From the NCBI GenBank assembly GCA_018882645.1, contig VERM01000012.1:1-13966 (forward strand): 13,966 nt of DNA. Reading direction: 5' to 3'. The notes beneath the pieces are model-generated. The model worked only from the letters and a program-made list of their open reading frames with translations. It did not search any database and was not told the origin of the DNA. A program made the translations under genes and the position numbers. Each line of letters opens with the position of its first letter. The stretch's first letter is position 1. Of this stretch, positions 6,945 to 13,966 are shown one piece after another. This stretch comes from Ferruginibacter sp. (lineage in GTDB: Bacteria > Bacteroidota > Bacteroidia > Chitinophagales > Chitinophagaceae).

Positions 6945-8084
6945 ATGATAAAGAAAATCATATTCGGTTTATTTTTTTCTCTCTCTTTCGCATCCTCCTG
7001 CACCACAAAAAATTTATTGGAAAGAAAAGATGCTGACAAAGCCCTGAAGGAAGCTGTAAAACGTCTGCAGAAAGATGCAGATGATGATAATGCAAAAGAA
7101 GCACTGCCTGTTCTTTATAACAGCATCAAACAAAAACGGAATGACAATATCGTTGCTCTACAAACTACAACTGATTTTGGCAAATGGGATAAAATCATTG
7201 AGGATTACAGAGCATTGCAAAATGCCTATGACATCATTATAAATTGTCCGGCAGCGTATCAGCTGGTTTCCCCTAAATCTTATGAATCTGAATTGTTTAA
7301 AACCAAACAGGATGCTGCGGAAAGCTATTATCAATATGCTGAAATATTATTTAATAAACGGGGAAGAGAAAGTGCATTGAACGCTTATGCAGCCTATAAC
7401 ACTGCTTCAAAATATATTACTGATTTTAAAGATTGTACTGAAAAAATGAGTGCAGCATTTCAAAGGGCAACAGTCAATGTGGTTGTTTATCCTGTTGAGG
7501 ACAACGCGATTTTCAACAACAATGCATGGGGAACCTATGGCAATAATTACAGCAATGAATATTTTCAGCAAAAATTACTGAGAGATCTCAATAGCAGTCG
7601 CAATATTCCTGCGAAATTTTATGCCGACTGGGAAATCAGAAGAGGTAATGTGATTTCGGACTGGAATGTTTCACTGCGTTTAAGAAACCTAAACATGCCT
7701 GCCCCTACAAACACCAATCAATCACGTTCTGTAAACAAACAAATTCAAACCGGAACAGACAGTACCGGCAAACCCAGATATACCAAAGTATATGCGACGG
7801 TTTATATCAACAAGGTGACGTATTTGGCAACCGCTGAAATGGAATTGAATATCAGAGATCTGAAAACGGGATCAAGCATTACATACAGATCTTTTCGGGA
7901 AGAGCATCGTGTCATTCAGGAAACAGCAACTTATTCGGGAGACAGCAGGGCACTTGAACAGCGAGATTGGGACCTGATCAATGCCAGATATGTAGCTCCC
8001 AGAAAAGATGAAATGGTCAATGAACTTTACAGAAAAATATATCCTTCTGTTTTGAGCAGTATCCAAAATGCAGCCAGAGGATAG
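6945..8084 (+). CDS. Predicted lipoprotein of unknown function, 379 aa
   Basis: The N-terminus MIKKIIFGLFFSLSFASSC is a short basic and hydrophobic signal peptide ending in a lipobox-like ASSC, so Cys19 is the probable lipidated residue and the protein is exported to the periplasm or outer membrane. Residues about 25-190 are helix-prone and rich in Ala, Lys and Tyr, with TPR-like character (AAESYYQYAEILF, ALNAYAAYNTASKYI), though no formal repeat is clear. From about residue 190 the composition turns beta-like, with many Asn, alternating hydrophobics (VYATVYINKVTYLATAEMELNI) and an ordinary soluble C-terminus. I do not recognise a named family. The gene is monocistronic, divergent from gcvT, and converges with thiL across 54 bp where no strong terminator is visible. 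The ATG is immediately preceded by an inverted repeat. Coding and lipoprotein calls are strong; function is unknown. Confidence 0.85.
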   Translation: MIKKIIFGLFFSLSFASSCTTKNLLERKDADKALKEAVKRLQKDADDDNAKEALPVLYNSIKQKRNDNIVALQTTTDFGKWDKIIEDYRALQNAYDIIINCPAAYQLVSPKSYESELFKTKQDAAESYYQYAEILFNKRGRESALNAYAAYNTASKYITDFKDCTEKMSAAFQRATVNVVVYPVEDNAIFNNNAWGTYGNNYSNEYFQQKLLRDLNSSRNIPAKFYADWEIRRGNVISDWNVSLRLRNLNMPAPTNTNQSRSVNKQIQTGTDSTGKPRYTKVYATVYINKVTYLATAEMELNIRDLKTGSSITYRSFREEHRVIQETATYSGDSRALEQRDWDLINARYVAPRKDEMVNELYRKIYPSVLSSIQNAARG

Positions 8085-8138
8085 ATGCGGACGCAATTGA
8101 TTATTCTCTCAAACCGAATAAAATGGAAAACACTTGAT

Positions 8139-9164
8139 TTATTTTATGTGATTCCAACCTTGTGCTACGAGTGCGTGTTTGTTTCCTCCTCTTGTAATAA
8201 TATGCTTGCCTTCAGAGGCATCGGCAATGTAGCCAATAACTGAAACAGATGGGTTTGATTTAATTTTTTCATAGTCTTCTTGTGCTATGGTAAAAAGCAA
8301 TTCATAGTCTTCCCCTCCGCTGAGTGCACAGGCAGTAGGATCCAGTTTTAGTTTGTAGGCAAATTCTTTGGCCTCTTCATTAAAGGGGATTTTATCTTCA
8401 TAAAGTACACAACCTTTGTCACTTTGTTTACAGATATGCAATATATCACTGCTTAAGCCGTCGCTTACATCAATCATGCTGGTGGGAACAATATTGCTCT
8501 CAGTAAAATATTCAATAATGTCTTTTCTGGCTTCGGGTTTCAACAGTCTCCCAACAATTGTTTTTTGTCCCTCTAAATCTGGCTGAGCTCCGGTTTCTTC
8601 AAAAATCTTTTTTTCTCTTTCAAGCAGTGTCAATCCAAGAAACGCTCCTCCCAATTCACCGCTTACACATATCAAATCATTGACTTGAGCTCCCCCTCTT
8701 TTGACAAAGCTGTTCGGAGCTACTTCACCTATGGCTGTTACACTGATGATAAGTCCTTTTTGAGAAGAGCTTGTATCTCCACCGATAAGATCTACGTTGT
8801 ACGTTTCACATGCGGCATAAACCCCGGCGTAAAATTCATCAAGCGATTCAACGCTGAAACGATTGCTAAAACCAATACTCAGTAATATCTGAGTTGGTGT
8901 AGCATTCATTGCATATAAGTCGGAAAGGTTTACCACCACTGATTTATATCCGAGATGCTTCAATGGAGTATATGATAAATCAAAATGAATGCCTTCAATC
9001 AGAAGGTCGGTAGACAAAACAGTCTGTCTTCCAAAATGATCAATAACAGCGCCATCATCTCCCACTCCAACAAGCGTAGATGCATTTTTAACTTCTATAT
9101 TTTTGGTGAGATGTTCAATTAATCCAAATTCACCCATTGAGGCAATTTCTGTGCGCTGCTCCAT
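8139..9164 (-). CDS. thiL: Thiamine-monophosphate kinase
   Basis: A 341-residue ThiL, which phosphorylates thiamine monophosphate with ATP to make the cofactor thiamine diphosphate in the cytoplasm. The ordered PurM/ThiL-superfamily signatures are visible: VGDDGAV (34-40), STDLLIEGIHF (51-61), NLSDLYAMNATP (79-90), IGGDTSSS (127-134), IDVSDGLSSD (231-240) and SGGEDYELLF (282-291). The Asp-rich metal and nucleotide sites are intact and the length is typical. The start is ATG 9164, 9 bp after the stop of the inositol-monophosphatase family gene, so the two share a transcript. No TPP riboswitch is evident before the operon, and no other thi gene is present. Confidence 0.97.
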   Translation of the reverse strand: MEQRTEIASMGEFGLIEHLTKNIEVKNASTLVGVGDDGAVIDHFGRQTVLSTDLLIEGIHFDLSYTPLKHLGYKSVVVNLSDLYAMNATPTQILLSIGFSNRFSVESLDEFYAGVYAACETYNVDLIGGDTSSSQKGLIISVTAIGEVAPNSFVKRGGAQVNDLICVSGELGGAFLGLTLLEREKKIFEETGAQPDLEGQKTIVGRLLKPEARKDIIEYFTESNIVPTSMIDVSDGLSSDILHICKQSDKGCVLYEDKIPFNEEAKEFAYKLKLDPTACALSGGEDYELLFTIAQEDYEKIKSNPSVSVIGYIADASEGKHIITRGGNKHALVAQGWNHIK

Positions 9165-9173
9165 TATGATTTA

Positions 9174-9947
9174 TTATTTTCTTCCGTTGACATAGTCGGC
9201 CAGCTCATCATGTATTTTTCCGTTGGTGGCAATAATGTGTGGCTGATATGGTGAATAATAGTTTCCTTCAAAATCGGTAATTTTTCCTCCGGCTTCTTCT
9301 ACCATCAAAAAACCTGCCGCACTATCCCATGCTTGTAATTTGTGTTCATAAAATCCATCAAATCTTCCTGCAGCCACCCAGCATAGATCAATAGCGGCAC
9401 TGCCCAAGCGTCTTACCGGAATGCCTTTTTTTATGAGCTTTTCAAAAACCTGAATCGGACCATTGGGGCTATCCAGATAAGTGTACGGAAACCCTGTAAC
9501 CAGACAGCTGTTGATTACTTTGTCTTTTTCACTTACAGAAATAGGATTCCCGTTTAGTGTGGCGCCCATTCCCTTTTGAGCAAAAAACAATTCATTCATG
9601 AAAGGGTTATAAACGGCTCCAAGTATCATTTCCCCTGCCTTTTCAACGCCAATGCTGACACAACAAATAGGAATTCCATTTGCAAAATTGACTGTTCCAT
9701 CTATGGGGTCTATAATCCATTTGAATTCACTTTCGGAAATAATTTCTCCTGTTTCCTCGCTTAGTATAAAGTGATCAGGATGGCTTAAACGGATCACTTC
9801 AATGATGGCCTTTTCGGCGGCATGATCAGCTTCTGTTACAAGATTGTTGATGCCTTCTTTTTTGGTGATTTTAAATTGGCCATTAAAAAACTTTTGGAGT
9901 TCCACCGCGCCGGCCTGCACCGCATTTAACAAAGTTGATTTATACAT
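9174..9947 (-). CDS. Inositol-monophosphatase family phosphatase
   Basis: A 257-residue cytoplasmic Mg2+-dependent, Li+-sensitive-type sugar or inositol phosphatase (SuhB/IMPase fold). Metal-site motifs are complete: SEETG (63-67), WIIDPIDGTVNFANG (77-91) with Asp80 and Asp83, and AWDSAAGFLMVEEAGG (206-221) with Asp208. Length is usual. In bacteria such enzymes act on inositol-1-phosphate, and other family members act on histidinol-phosphate, fructose-bisphosphate or PAP; nothing here settles the substrate, so I give no symbol. It is the first gene of a two-gene unit with thiL. The start ATG 9947 has an exact TAnnTTTG box only 4 nt upstream, suggesting an extremely short or leaderless mRNA if that box is used. 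Confidence 0.93.
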   Translation of the reverse strand: MYKSTLLNAVQAGAVELQKFFNGQFKITKKEGINNLVTEADHAAEKAIIEVIRLSHPDHFILSEETGEIISESEFKWIIDPIDGTVNFANGIPICCVSIGVEKAGEMILGAVYNPFMNELFFAQKGMGATLNGNPISVSEKDKVINSCLVTGFPYTYLDSPNGPIQVFEKLIKKGIPVRRLGSAAIDLCWVAAGRFDGFYEHKLQAWDSAAGFLMVEEAGGKITDFEGNYYSPYQPHIIATNGKIHDELADYVNGRK

Positions 9948-9951
9948 GTGG

Positions 9952-9959
9952 CAAAGATA
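9952..9959 (-). promoter_or_regulatory. Possible -7 box TATCTTTG for the IMPase-thiL operon
   Basis: TATCTTTG on the minus strand fits TAnnTTTG exactly. Only four bases (CCAC) separate it from the ATG at 9947, so transcription would begin at or just past the start codon. No -33 TTG is seen at 17-20 nt. Either the mRNA is leaderless or the real promoter lies farther upstream and this is chance. Confidence 0.35.
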
Positions 9960-10054
9960 TTGATTTTAGTAGATAGACATTCTTTTACAAAACTTGTTTC
10001 AACAGCGGTTTCTTCATATTTCTTATTTTTACTGTTCTAATCAAATGCGTTCTA

Positions 10055-10903
10055 TTGCAACTCTCTGTCATTATTGTCAACTATAATGTGAAGTTCCTGC
10101 TGGAAAAATGTCTGATTTCTTTGCAATCGGCATGTCGCAATATTTCGGCAGAGATCTTTGTGGTAGACAATGATTCATCTGATGGGAGCCGTACATATTT
10201 TGACGGTAAATTCACTGATGTTCAATTTAGCTGGAATACTTACAACATGGGTTTTGGTAAAGCCAATAACAGTGTTTTGCATCAGGCAAAGGGAGAATAT
10301 GTATTATTTCTGAATCCCGATACGATGGTTCCGGAAGATTGTCTTGAAAAATGCCTTTCCTTTTTTTCTCAACACAGCGATTGTGGAGCCTTGGGTGTCA
10401 GGATGATTGACGGGAAGGGCGTTTTCCTTAATGAAAGCAAAAGAGGATTTCCGGGTATTTCAGCTTCTTTCTTCAAGATGTTCGGATTGCAAAGGCTTTT
10501 TCCTCGTTCACGTTTTTTTGCAAGATATTATTTAGGTCATCTTCCGGAAAATGAAACCCACACTGTAAAGGTGCTCGCCGGGGCATTTATGATGTTGAGC
10601 AGAGCAGCCTTACAAAGAGTAAAAGGATTTGACGAAGATTTTTTTATGTACGGGGAAGATATAGACCTGAGTTGCAGGATTGTTCAATCGGGATTCAAAA
10701 ATTATTTTTATCCTGAAGCTTATATCGTACACTATAAAGGAGAAAGTACTCAGAAAAAAAGCCGTGAATATGTCAATCATTTTTACGGAGCGATGCAAAT
10801 TTTTGTACGCAAATACTATTCAAAGCATTTAATCAAAAAATCATTTCTGCTTGCAGCTATCGAATTTCAAAAGAGGATGGCATTGTGTATTCGTTTGTTT
10901 TGA
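10055..10903 (+). CDS. Glycosyltransferase family 2 (WbbL/rhamnosyltransferase-like)
   Basis: A 282-residue GT-A fold enzyme expected to move a sugar from a nucleotide donor to a glycan or lipid acceptor at the cytoplasmic face of the membrane. Motifs in order: the N-terminal strand LSVIIVNYNV (3-12), VVDNDSSDGS (36-45), the metal-binding NPDT (87-90), GVRMIDGKG (114-122), and the acceptor-side GFDEDFFMYGEDIDLSCR (191-208). The start is TTG 10055. No in-frame ATG precedes it, the nearby ATG at 10045 is in another frame, and the family typically begins M-K/Q-L-S-V-I-I-V-N-Y-N exactly here. From memory, many Bacteroidota relatives extend past this length with a hydrophobic C-terminus; this one stops after LLAAIEFQKRMALCIRLF and overlaps the convergent gene by 47 bp. 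Donor and acceptor are unknown. Confidence 0.93.
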   Translation: MQLSVIIVNYNVKFLLEKCLISLQSACRNISAEIFVVDNDSSDGSRTYFDGKFTDVQFSWNTYNMGFGKANNSVLHQAKGEYVLFLNPDTMVPEDCLEKCLSFFSQHSDCGALGVRMIDGKGVFLNESKRGFPGISASFFKMFGLQRLFPRSRFFARYYLGHLPENETHTVKVLAGAFMMLSRAALQRVKGFDEDFFMYGEDIDLSCRIVQSGFKNYFYPEAYIVHYKGESTQKKSREYVNHFYGAMQIFVRKYYSKHLIKKSFLLAAIEFQKRMALCIRLF

Positions 10904-11966
10904 TGTTGTCAAGCCATTCATTCACAATGTTTTTAGTATTGTCTCCGGTTTGAATGTTTGAATAGCTGAACGCATCCGCTTTTTTTATAAATTCATTTAA
11001 ATTGAATTTTTCCTGACTAACGGAAAGGACTAGCTGTTTATTGGAAAGATATTCTGCAATATATTCCTGCTCAGTTTGGCCGGGGGTAGGAATAAGTATA
11101 GCCTTTTTCTTCAAGCTCATCAGATCCATAACGGTTGAGTATCCCGATCTTGCTATGATGTATTCAGATTGATTTATGATGGTGTTCAATTGATCCGAAC
11201 TAAGATGATTGTGAACCAATAACTTGCTATGGTAATGCTCAACAGCTTCATTGTTGTCGGGCAGTCCTCTTAGCAAAATAGCGGGCTCTTTAAAATCCAT
11301 CATTTGATTCAATATCTTTTCTTCAAAAATGGTTCGTTGTGGTTCCGGTCCGGACAGAATGATAGCGACCTTAAACAAGGCATTCATATTTCTTTTTGAA
11401 AATCGCGATAAATGACCAATGTATCTTACAGGAATTTCAGGCAATTTTTTTGGGTGAGATAATTTTCCGGCAAGATTGCACTCTCCTTCATGATCCGGAA
11501 TCCAACAGCTTTTGAATCTGTTGATATAACGATAGTTGATTTTTTGTAGGAGTCGGTCTGTGAGGCTCCAGCCGGATTGGATATGCAATTGGTGGGTAAT
11601 GAATACGCTTGGGATTTTGTCTGTGTACAGGCCATATCTGTTATCACTGATGACAGCGTCAATTTTGTATTTATGTATTATTTCGTCGAGCCATTTCTTT
11701 TCATAACGAATGGCTCGCAAAATTTTAGGCATCTGCATCAGCAGATTCATCGAAAAAAAAGCAGCCCGATTTGTGTAACGAACCCGGTATCCCCGAAGAG
11801 GTAAGAGGGTGATTTCCGGAAACTCCTGTGATATCAGAGCAGCAATTTTTCCTTCCGCCCCAACAAAAACCATATTGTTTTGTTCTAGAAGTTGCCGTAT
11901 AATGGGAATACACCTCGTTGCATGACCAAGGCCCCAATCTAACGGAACAACCAAAATGGATTTCAA
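10857..11966 (-). CDS. MurG/GT28-like glycosyltransferase
   Basis: A 369-residue GT-B fold protein. The N-terminal acceptor domain begins MKSILVVPLDWGLGHATR, with the Gly-rich loop (GLGHATR, 12-18) typical of MurG and related GT28 enzymes. The C-terminal donor domain carries ARSGYSTVMDL (272-282) and a Pro/Gln segment PTPGQTEQEYIAEYL (293-307), where GT28 enzymes grip the nucleotide sugar. It is not MurG itself by sequence; such paralogues are widespread in Bacteroidota and their substrates are mostly unknown. The start is TTG 11966: no upstream ATG is in frame and the first strand begins at once, as in relatives. Its last 16 codons overlap the end of the GT2 gene on the opposite strand. No typical promoter box is clear in the 87-bp divergent gap before 12054. 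Confidence 0.88.
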   Translation of the reverse strand: MKSILVVPLDWGLGHATRCIPIIRQLLEQNNMVFVGAEGKIAALISQEFPEITLLPLRGYRVRYTNRAAFFSMNLLMQMPKILRAIRYEKKWLDEIIHKYKIDAVISDNRYGLYTDKIPSVFITHQLHIQSGWSLTDRLLQKINYRYINRFKSCWIPDHEGECNLAGKLSHPKKLPEIPVRYIGHLSRFSKRNMNALFKVAIILSGPEPQRTIFEEKILNQMMDFKEPAILLRGLPDNNEAVEHYHSKLLVHNHLSSDQLNTIINQSEYIIARSGYSTVMDLMSLKKKAILIPTPGQTEQEYIAEYLSNKQLVLSVSQEKFNLNEFIKKADAFSYSNIQTGDNTKNIVNEWLDNIKTNEYTMPSSFEIR

Positions 11967-12053
11967 TGTGGATACAGTGTTAATATGATTAAGATTTGTT
12001 AAAAATGCGTAATATTATTCGGTGAATTTAGTTTATTTTGTATATTGTTGCGT

Positions 12054-12173
12054 ATGAGACATTCAACAAAATTGGTATTGTTAGCGTTTATTGTTTTGGT
12101 TGTTGTATTTACCGGATGCAGCTCCGGGAGTAAAACTTTTTGCGGATGCCCCAATCAAAAGGGAGCCTATTAA
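12054..12173 (+). CDS. Small predicted lipoprotein, 39-aa precursor
   Basis: The ATG-to-TAA frame encodes a short basic start (MRHSTK), a hydrophobic core (LVLLAFIVLVVVFTG) and Cys22 in a lipobox-like FTGC. This leaves a mature peptide of only 18 residues (CSSGSKTFCGCPNQKGAY) with two further Cys in a C-G-C-P motif. Short Bacteroidota lipoproteins ending in a similar Gly-Cys-Pro motif are known to me as conserved hypotheticals, without a function. It stands 12 bp before the 82-residue gene and probably shares its transcript. No Shine-Dalgarno is present, as expected here. The complete signal peptide makes this a likely real gene despite its size. Confidence 0.75.
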   Translation: MRHSTKLVLLAFIVLVVVFTGCSSGSKTFCGCPNQKGAY

Positions 12174-12185
12174 ATAAAAGTTGTT

Positions 12186-12434
12186 ATGAACAAATCAAAT
12201 CGTGACCTACTCGTTTTATTCAAGGAGAACATCATGTCACCTCAATCCCTTGAGCAGGAATTGGAGTGGTTGCATGAATTGCTTTTCAATGTTGAAAGAC
12301 CCGATAGTTTTGCTTCGGCACACGAAATCATTGATTTAAACAGATATAAAATACACAACAATAAAATAGAAATAAAAAAATACCTTCGAAGAAAAAAAGA
12401 ACAGCCCTTTTTATTTTTAAATAATAAAAACTAA
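12186..12434 (+). CDS. Hypothetical protein, 82 aa
   Basis: The start ATG 12186 lies 12 bp after the small lipoprotein gene. The protein is predicted cytoplasmic: no signal peptide or membrane segment. The first half is acidic and helix-prone (LLVLFKENIMSPQSLEQELEW, HELLFNVERPDSF). The last 30 residues are strongly basic (KIHNNKIEIKKYLRRKK) and end in an FLFLNNKN tail. I do not recognise a family. The TAA at 12432-12434 directly abuts the stop codon of the convergent aminotransferase at 12435, leaving no room for an intergenic terminator. Confidence 0.6.
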   Translation: MNKSNRDLLVLFKENIMSPQSLEQELEWLHELLFNVERPDSFASAHEIIDLNRYKIHNNKIEIKKYLRRKKEQPFLFLNNKN

Positions 12435-13700
12435 TCAGGATAACAGCTGCAATGCATTTCTCAAGTTATTGATAACATTCTCAATATCTTCTTTTTTACA
12501 ACATCCCACGCTTAATCTGTACCAGTTGCTTTCCTTATCATAGCCAAATGATCCGAATGGAACGAGGGCCAACTTTGCTTCACTTAAAATGTAATCCGTG
12601 ACTTCTTCCTGCGAAGAGAGTTGTTTGCCGGACTTCGTTTTTTTTCCTTTTAAATCAATCTGAACAGAAAGATATATTGCCGCTTTTGGCTCAATGGCAT
12701 TTACCGGTAAGCCTTCATTTTTCAATTGATCGAAACCTTTATAAAGGTGAGTTAGTCTGTATTCCACTTCGCTTTTAAAAAACTTCAAATAATCGTCTAC
12801 TTCTTTTTCATTGCTCAGAAAACGGGCGGTAGCTTTTTGTTCGGCCATAGGTGCCCAAGAGCCGATATGGCTGTTGATGCCTTTCATTTTTGAAATAAGT
12901 TCCTGAGGCCCCATTGACCAGCCCACTCTTACCCCGGTAGCGGCAAAAGCTTTACTGATCCCATCTACAAAAACGGTGTAATGCTTCATTTTTGGCCTTA
13001 ATGAAACTGGATTATAATGTTGCGCTTCACCAAATGTCAATGTCCAGTATATCTGATCATATAAAAGGTATAATTTTTTGGCGCCATCCGCTCGACTTTC
13101 ATTTTCGGCGATCACCAGATCACAAATGGCTTCAAGCTCTTTCTTGGAAAACGATGTGCCGGTAGGGTTTAATGGAGAACACAATGCCAATAGAGTGGCG
13201 TCTTTCAAATACGGAGCAATCTGTGATGCAGTGGGTAAAAAATTATTCTCAGGTGAGGTTTTAATCTGCACATGCACTCCCTCTGTGAAGTGAGTGTAGT
13301 GGTTATTGTTCCAGCTGGGAACAGGGTATATAACCTTATCTCCTTTATCCACAATACTTCTGAAGATAGAATAAATCAGCGGTCTGCCACCACATGCTAT
13401 CAAAATCTCAGACGGTGAATAACTCAGCCCTTCTTTTTTTTCCAAAAACCCGGCCAATGCCACACGCAGATCGAGTTCGCCTTCGGCAGAGGGATAATTG
13501 GTATAACCTTCTTTGTAGGCATTGATGATTTCTTTCATTAAATAGTCCGGAATGGGAAACAATGATGAATCAAAATCACCGATCGTGTAGTTGTATATAT
13601 GTTCACCCGCCTTTATTTTTTCTTTAATGGCTGCACCCAGTTTTACAATCTCTGATGGAATCAGGGTTTCTGCCAGTTGGCTGAAGTGTTGAGGATTCAT
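12435..13700 (-). CDS. Class I/II PLP-dependent aminotransferase
   Basis: A 421-residue fold-type I aminotransferase, aspartate-aminotransferase-like, which moves amino groups between an amino acid and a 2-oxo acid in the cytoplasm. Visible PLP-site features: CSPLNPTGT (174-182) with the conserved Asn178, YDQIYW (214-219) with Asp215 and Tyr218, the Schiff-base Lys250 in VDGISKAFAATGVRVGW (245-261), and Arg395 in YRLSVG (394-399) for the substrate carboxylate. The phosphate-binding region reads CGGRPLIYS instead of the more common G-S-x-x-A, a form I associate with a Bacteroidota subgroup. The Q in DQIYW replaces the usual E. The start is ATG 13700, with a good TTTG-19-TAAATTTG promoter upstream. 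The amino-acid substrate cannot be fixed from sequence. Confidence 0.92.
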   Translation of the reverse strand: MNPQHFSQLAETLIPSEIVKLGAAIKEKIKAGEHIYNYTIGDFDSSLFPIPDYLMKEIINAYKEGYTNYPSAEGELDLRVALAGFLEKKEGLSYSPSEILIACGGRPLIYSIFRSIVDKGDKVIYPVPSWNNNHYTHFTEGVHVQIKTSPENNFLPTASQIAPYLKDATLLALCSPLNPTGTSFSKKELEAICDLVIAENESRADGAKKLYLLYDQIYWTLTFGEAQHYNPVSLRPKMKHYTVFVDGISKAFAATGVRVGWSMGPQELISKMKGINSHIGSWAPMAEQKATARFLSNEKEVDDYLKFFKSEVEYRLTHLYKGFDQLKNEGLPVNAIEPKAAIYLSVQIDLKGKKTKSGKQLSSQEEVTDYILSEAKLALVPFGSFGYDKESNWYRLSVGCCKKEDIENVINNLRNALQLLS

Positions 13701-13731
13701 GAAAATTAATTTAATGCGTTCTCTTGCGTGG

Positions 13732-13762
13732 CAAATTTAGAATTTAGGTGGCGGAATACAAA
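13732..13762 (-). promoter_or_regulatory. Bacteroidota-type promoter of the aminotransferase gene
   Basis: On the minus strand, TTTG (13762-13759), a 19-nt spacer and TAAATTTG (13739-13732) match the primary sigma factor consensus of this phylum (TTTG/TTG at -33, TAnnTTTG at -7). The -7 box ends 31 nt before the ATG at 13700. This is the best-formed promoter in the window. Confidence 0.65.
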
Positions 13763-13917
13763 AAATTGAGAATCACCGGAAATGTTCTGAAAAATCACCA
13801 CAGGTATAAACTTTGTTGATTTTAAAAATATGACAGTATGTTTGAACAAAATCTAAAATAATGTCGTTTTTGTTGAATATTAATTTGATTTTTAGAAATT
13901 CTTCAAACCGTACAAGT

Positions 13918-13925
13918 TAAATTTG
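13918..13925 (+). promoter_or_regulatory. Possible -7 box TAAATTTG for a gene beyond the right edge
   Basis: TAAATTTG on the plus strand matches TAnnTTTG exactly, in a spacer that diverges from the aminotransferase gene. The nearest TTTG upstream is about 32 nt away, farther than the usual 19, so the -33 half is not supported. Confidence 0.3.
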
Positions 13926-13966
13926 CTTACAAAATATTATATTTACATACAAACCTGAAACACGGG

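Larger units (their letters stand above)
13701..13966. other. Intergenic region at right edge
   Basis: These 266 bp to the window edge contain no ORF of useful length (the longest plus ATG frame, at 13861, is 19 codons). They hold the aminotransferase promoter on the minus strand and one exact TAnnTTTG match on the plus strand, probably serving a gene beyond the edge. No RNA gene or repeat is seen. Confidence 0.6.

Noticed and set aside
6863..7036. 57-residue plus-strand ORF overlapping the lipoprotein start in another frame
   Set aside because: It runs through both symmetric elements and the signal peptide codons of the lipoprotein gene, whose own frame is far better supported.
9948..10054. 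TPP riboswitch before the IMPase-thiL operon
   Set aside because: The 107-bp divergent gap lacks the conserved TPP aptamer core, and the ATG sits 4 nt from a -7 box.
10045..10086. ATG at 10045 as the true GT2 start, implying a frameshift
   Set aside because: It is in another frame and ends after 13 codons; the TTG at 10055 gives the exact family N-terminus without any frameshift.

Overview
The window looks like chromosomal DNA of a Bacteroidota bacterium, most likely near the Chitinophagaceae or another environmental lineage. Three signs support this. The DNA is AT-rich with almost no Shine-Dalgarno sequences. Exact copies of the phylum's -7 promoter box (TAnnTTTG) lie upstream of several genes. 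The protein set (SWIM-SNF2 helicase, ComB, GcvT, ThiL, WbbL-like and MurG-like glycosyltransferases, many lipoproteins) fits that group. Most of the window is ordinary housekeeping sequence; the less ordinary parts are the left edge and the small ORFs.

Layout. Positions 1-308 hold the 3' end of a gene made of near-identical 16-residue repeats that end in a Phe/Tyr-rich tail, resembling beta-flower repeat proteins. Positions 309-963 have no long gene but contain two possible very small basic ORFs, each with an inverted repeat touching its start codon. On the minus strand follow a SWIM/SNF2 helicase (964-4728), 2-phosphosulfolactate phosphatase ComB (4823-5560) and the glycine-cleavage T protein GcvT (5583-6668). 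GcvT and ComB are probably co-transcribed. A plus-strand lipoprotein of unknown function (6945-8084) converges on a minus-strand pair, inositol-monophosphatase family enzyme then ThiL (9947 down to 8139), separated by 9 bp.

Two convergent glycosyltransferases follow: a GT2 enzyme on plus (10055-10903) and a MurG/GT28-like enzyme on minus (11966-10857). Their 3' ends overlap by 47 bp. Next is a small plus-strand operon with a 39-residue lipoprotein precursor (12054-12173) and an 82-residue unknown protein (12186-12434). Its end abuts the stop codon of a minus-strand class I/II aminotransferase (12435-13700). The last 266 bp are intergenic and hold the aminotransferase promoter.

The genes do not form one pathway. 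GcvT (one-carbon/glycine), ThiL (thiamine diphosphate), the IMPase-family enzyme and the aminotransferase are core metabolism; the two glycosyltransferases suggest surface glycan or glycolipid synthesis. Three genes (SNF2, GT2, GT28-like) appear to start with TTG. I found no tRNA, rRNA, CRISPR array, transposase or convincing riboswitch, and no clear evidence of an undescribed multi-gene system. The best leads are the repeat protein with its 96-bp homogenised repeats, the 309-963 region, and the small lipoprotein operon.
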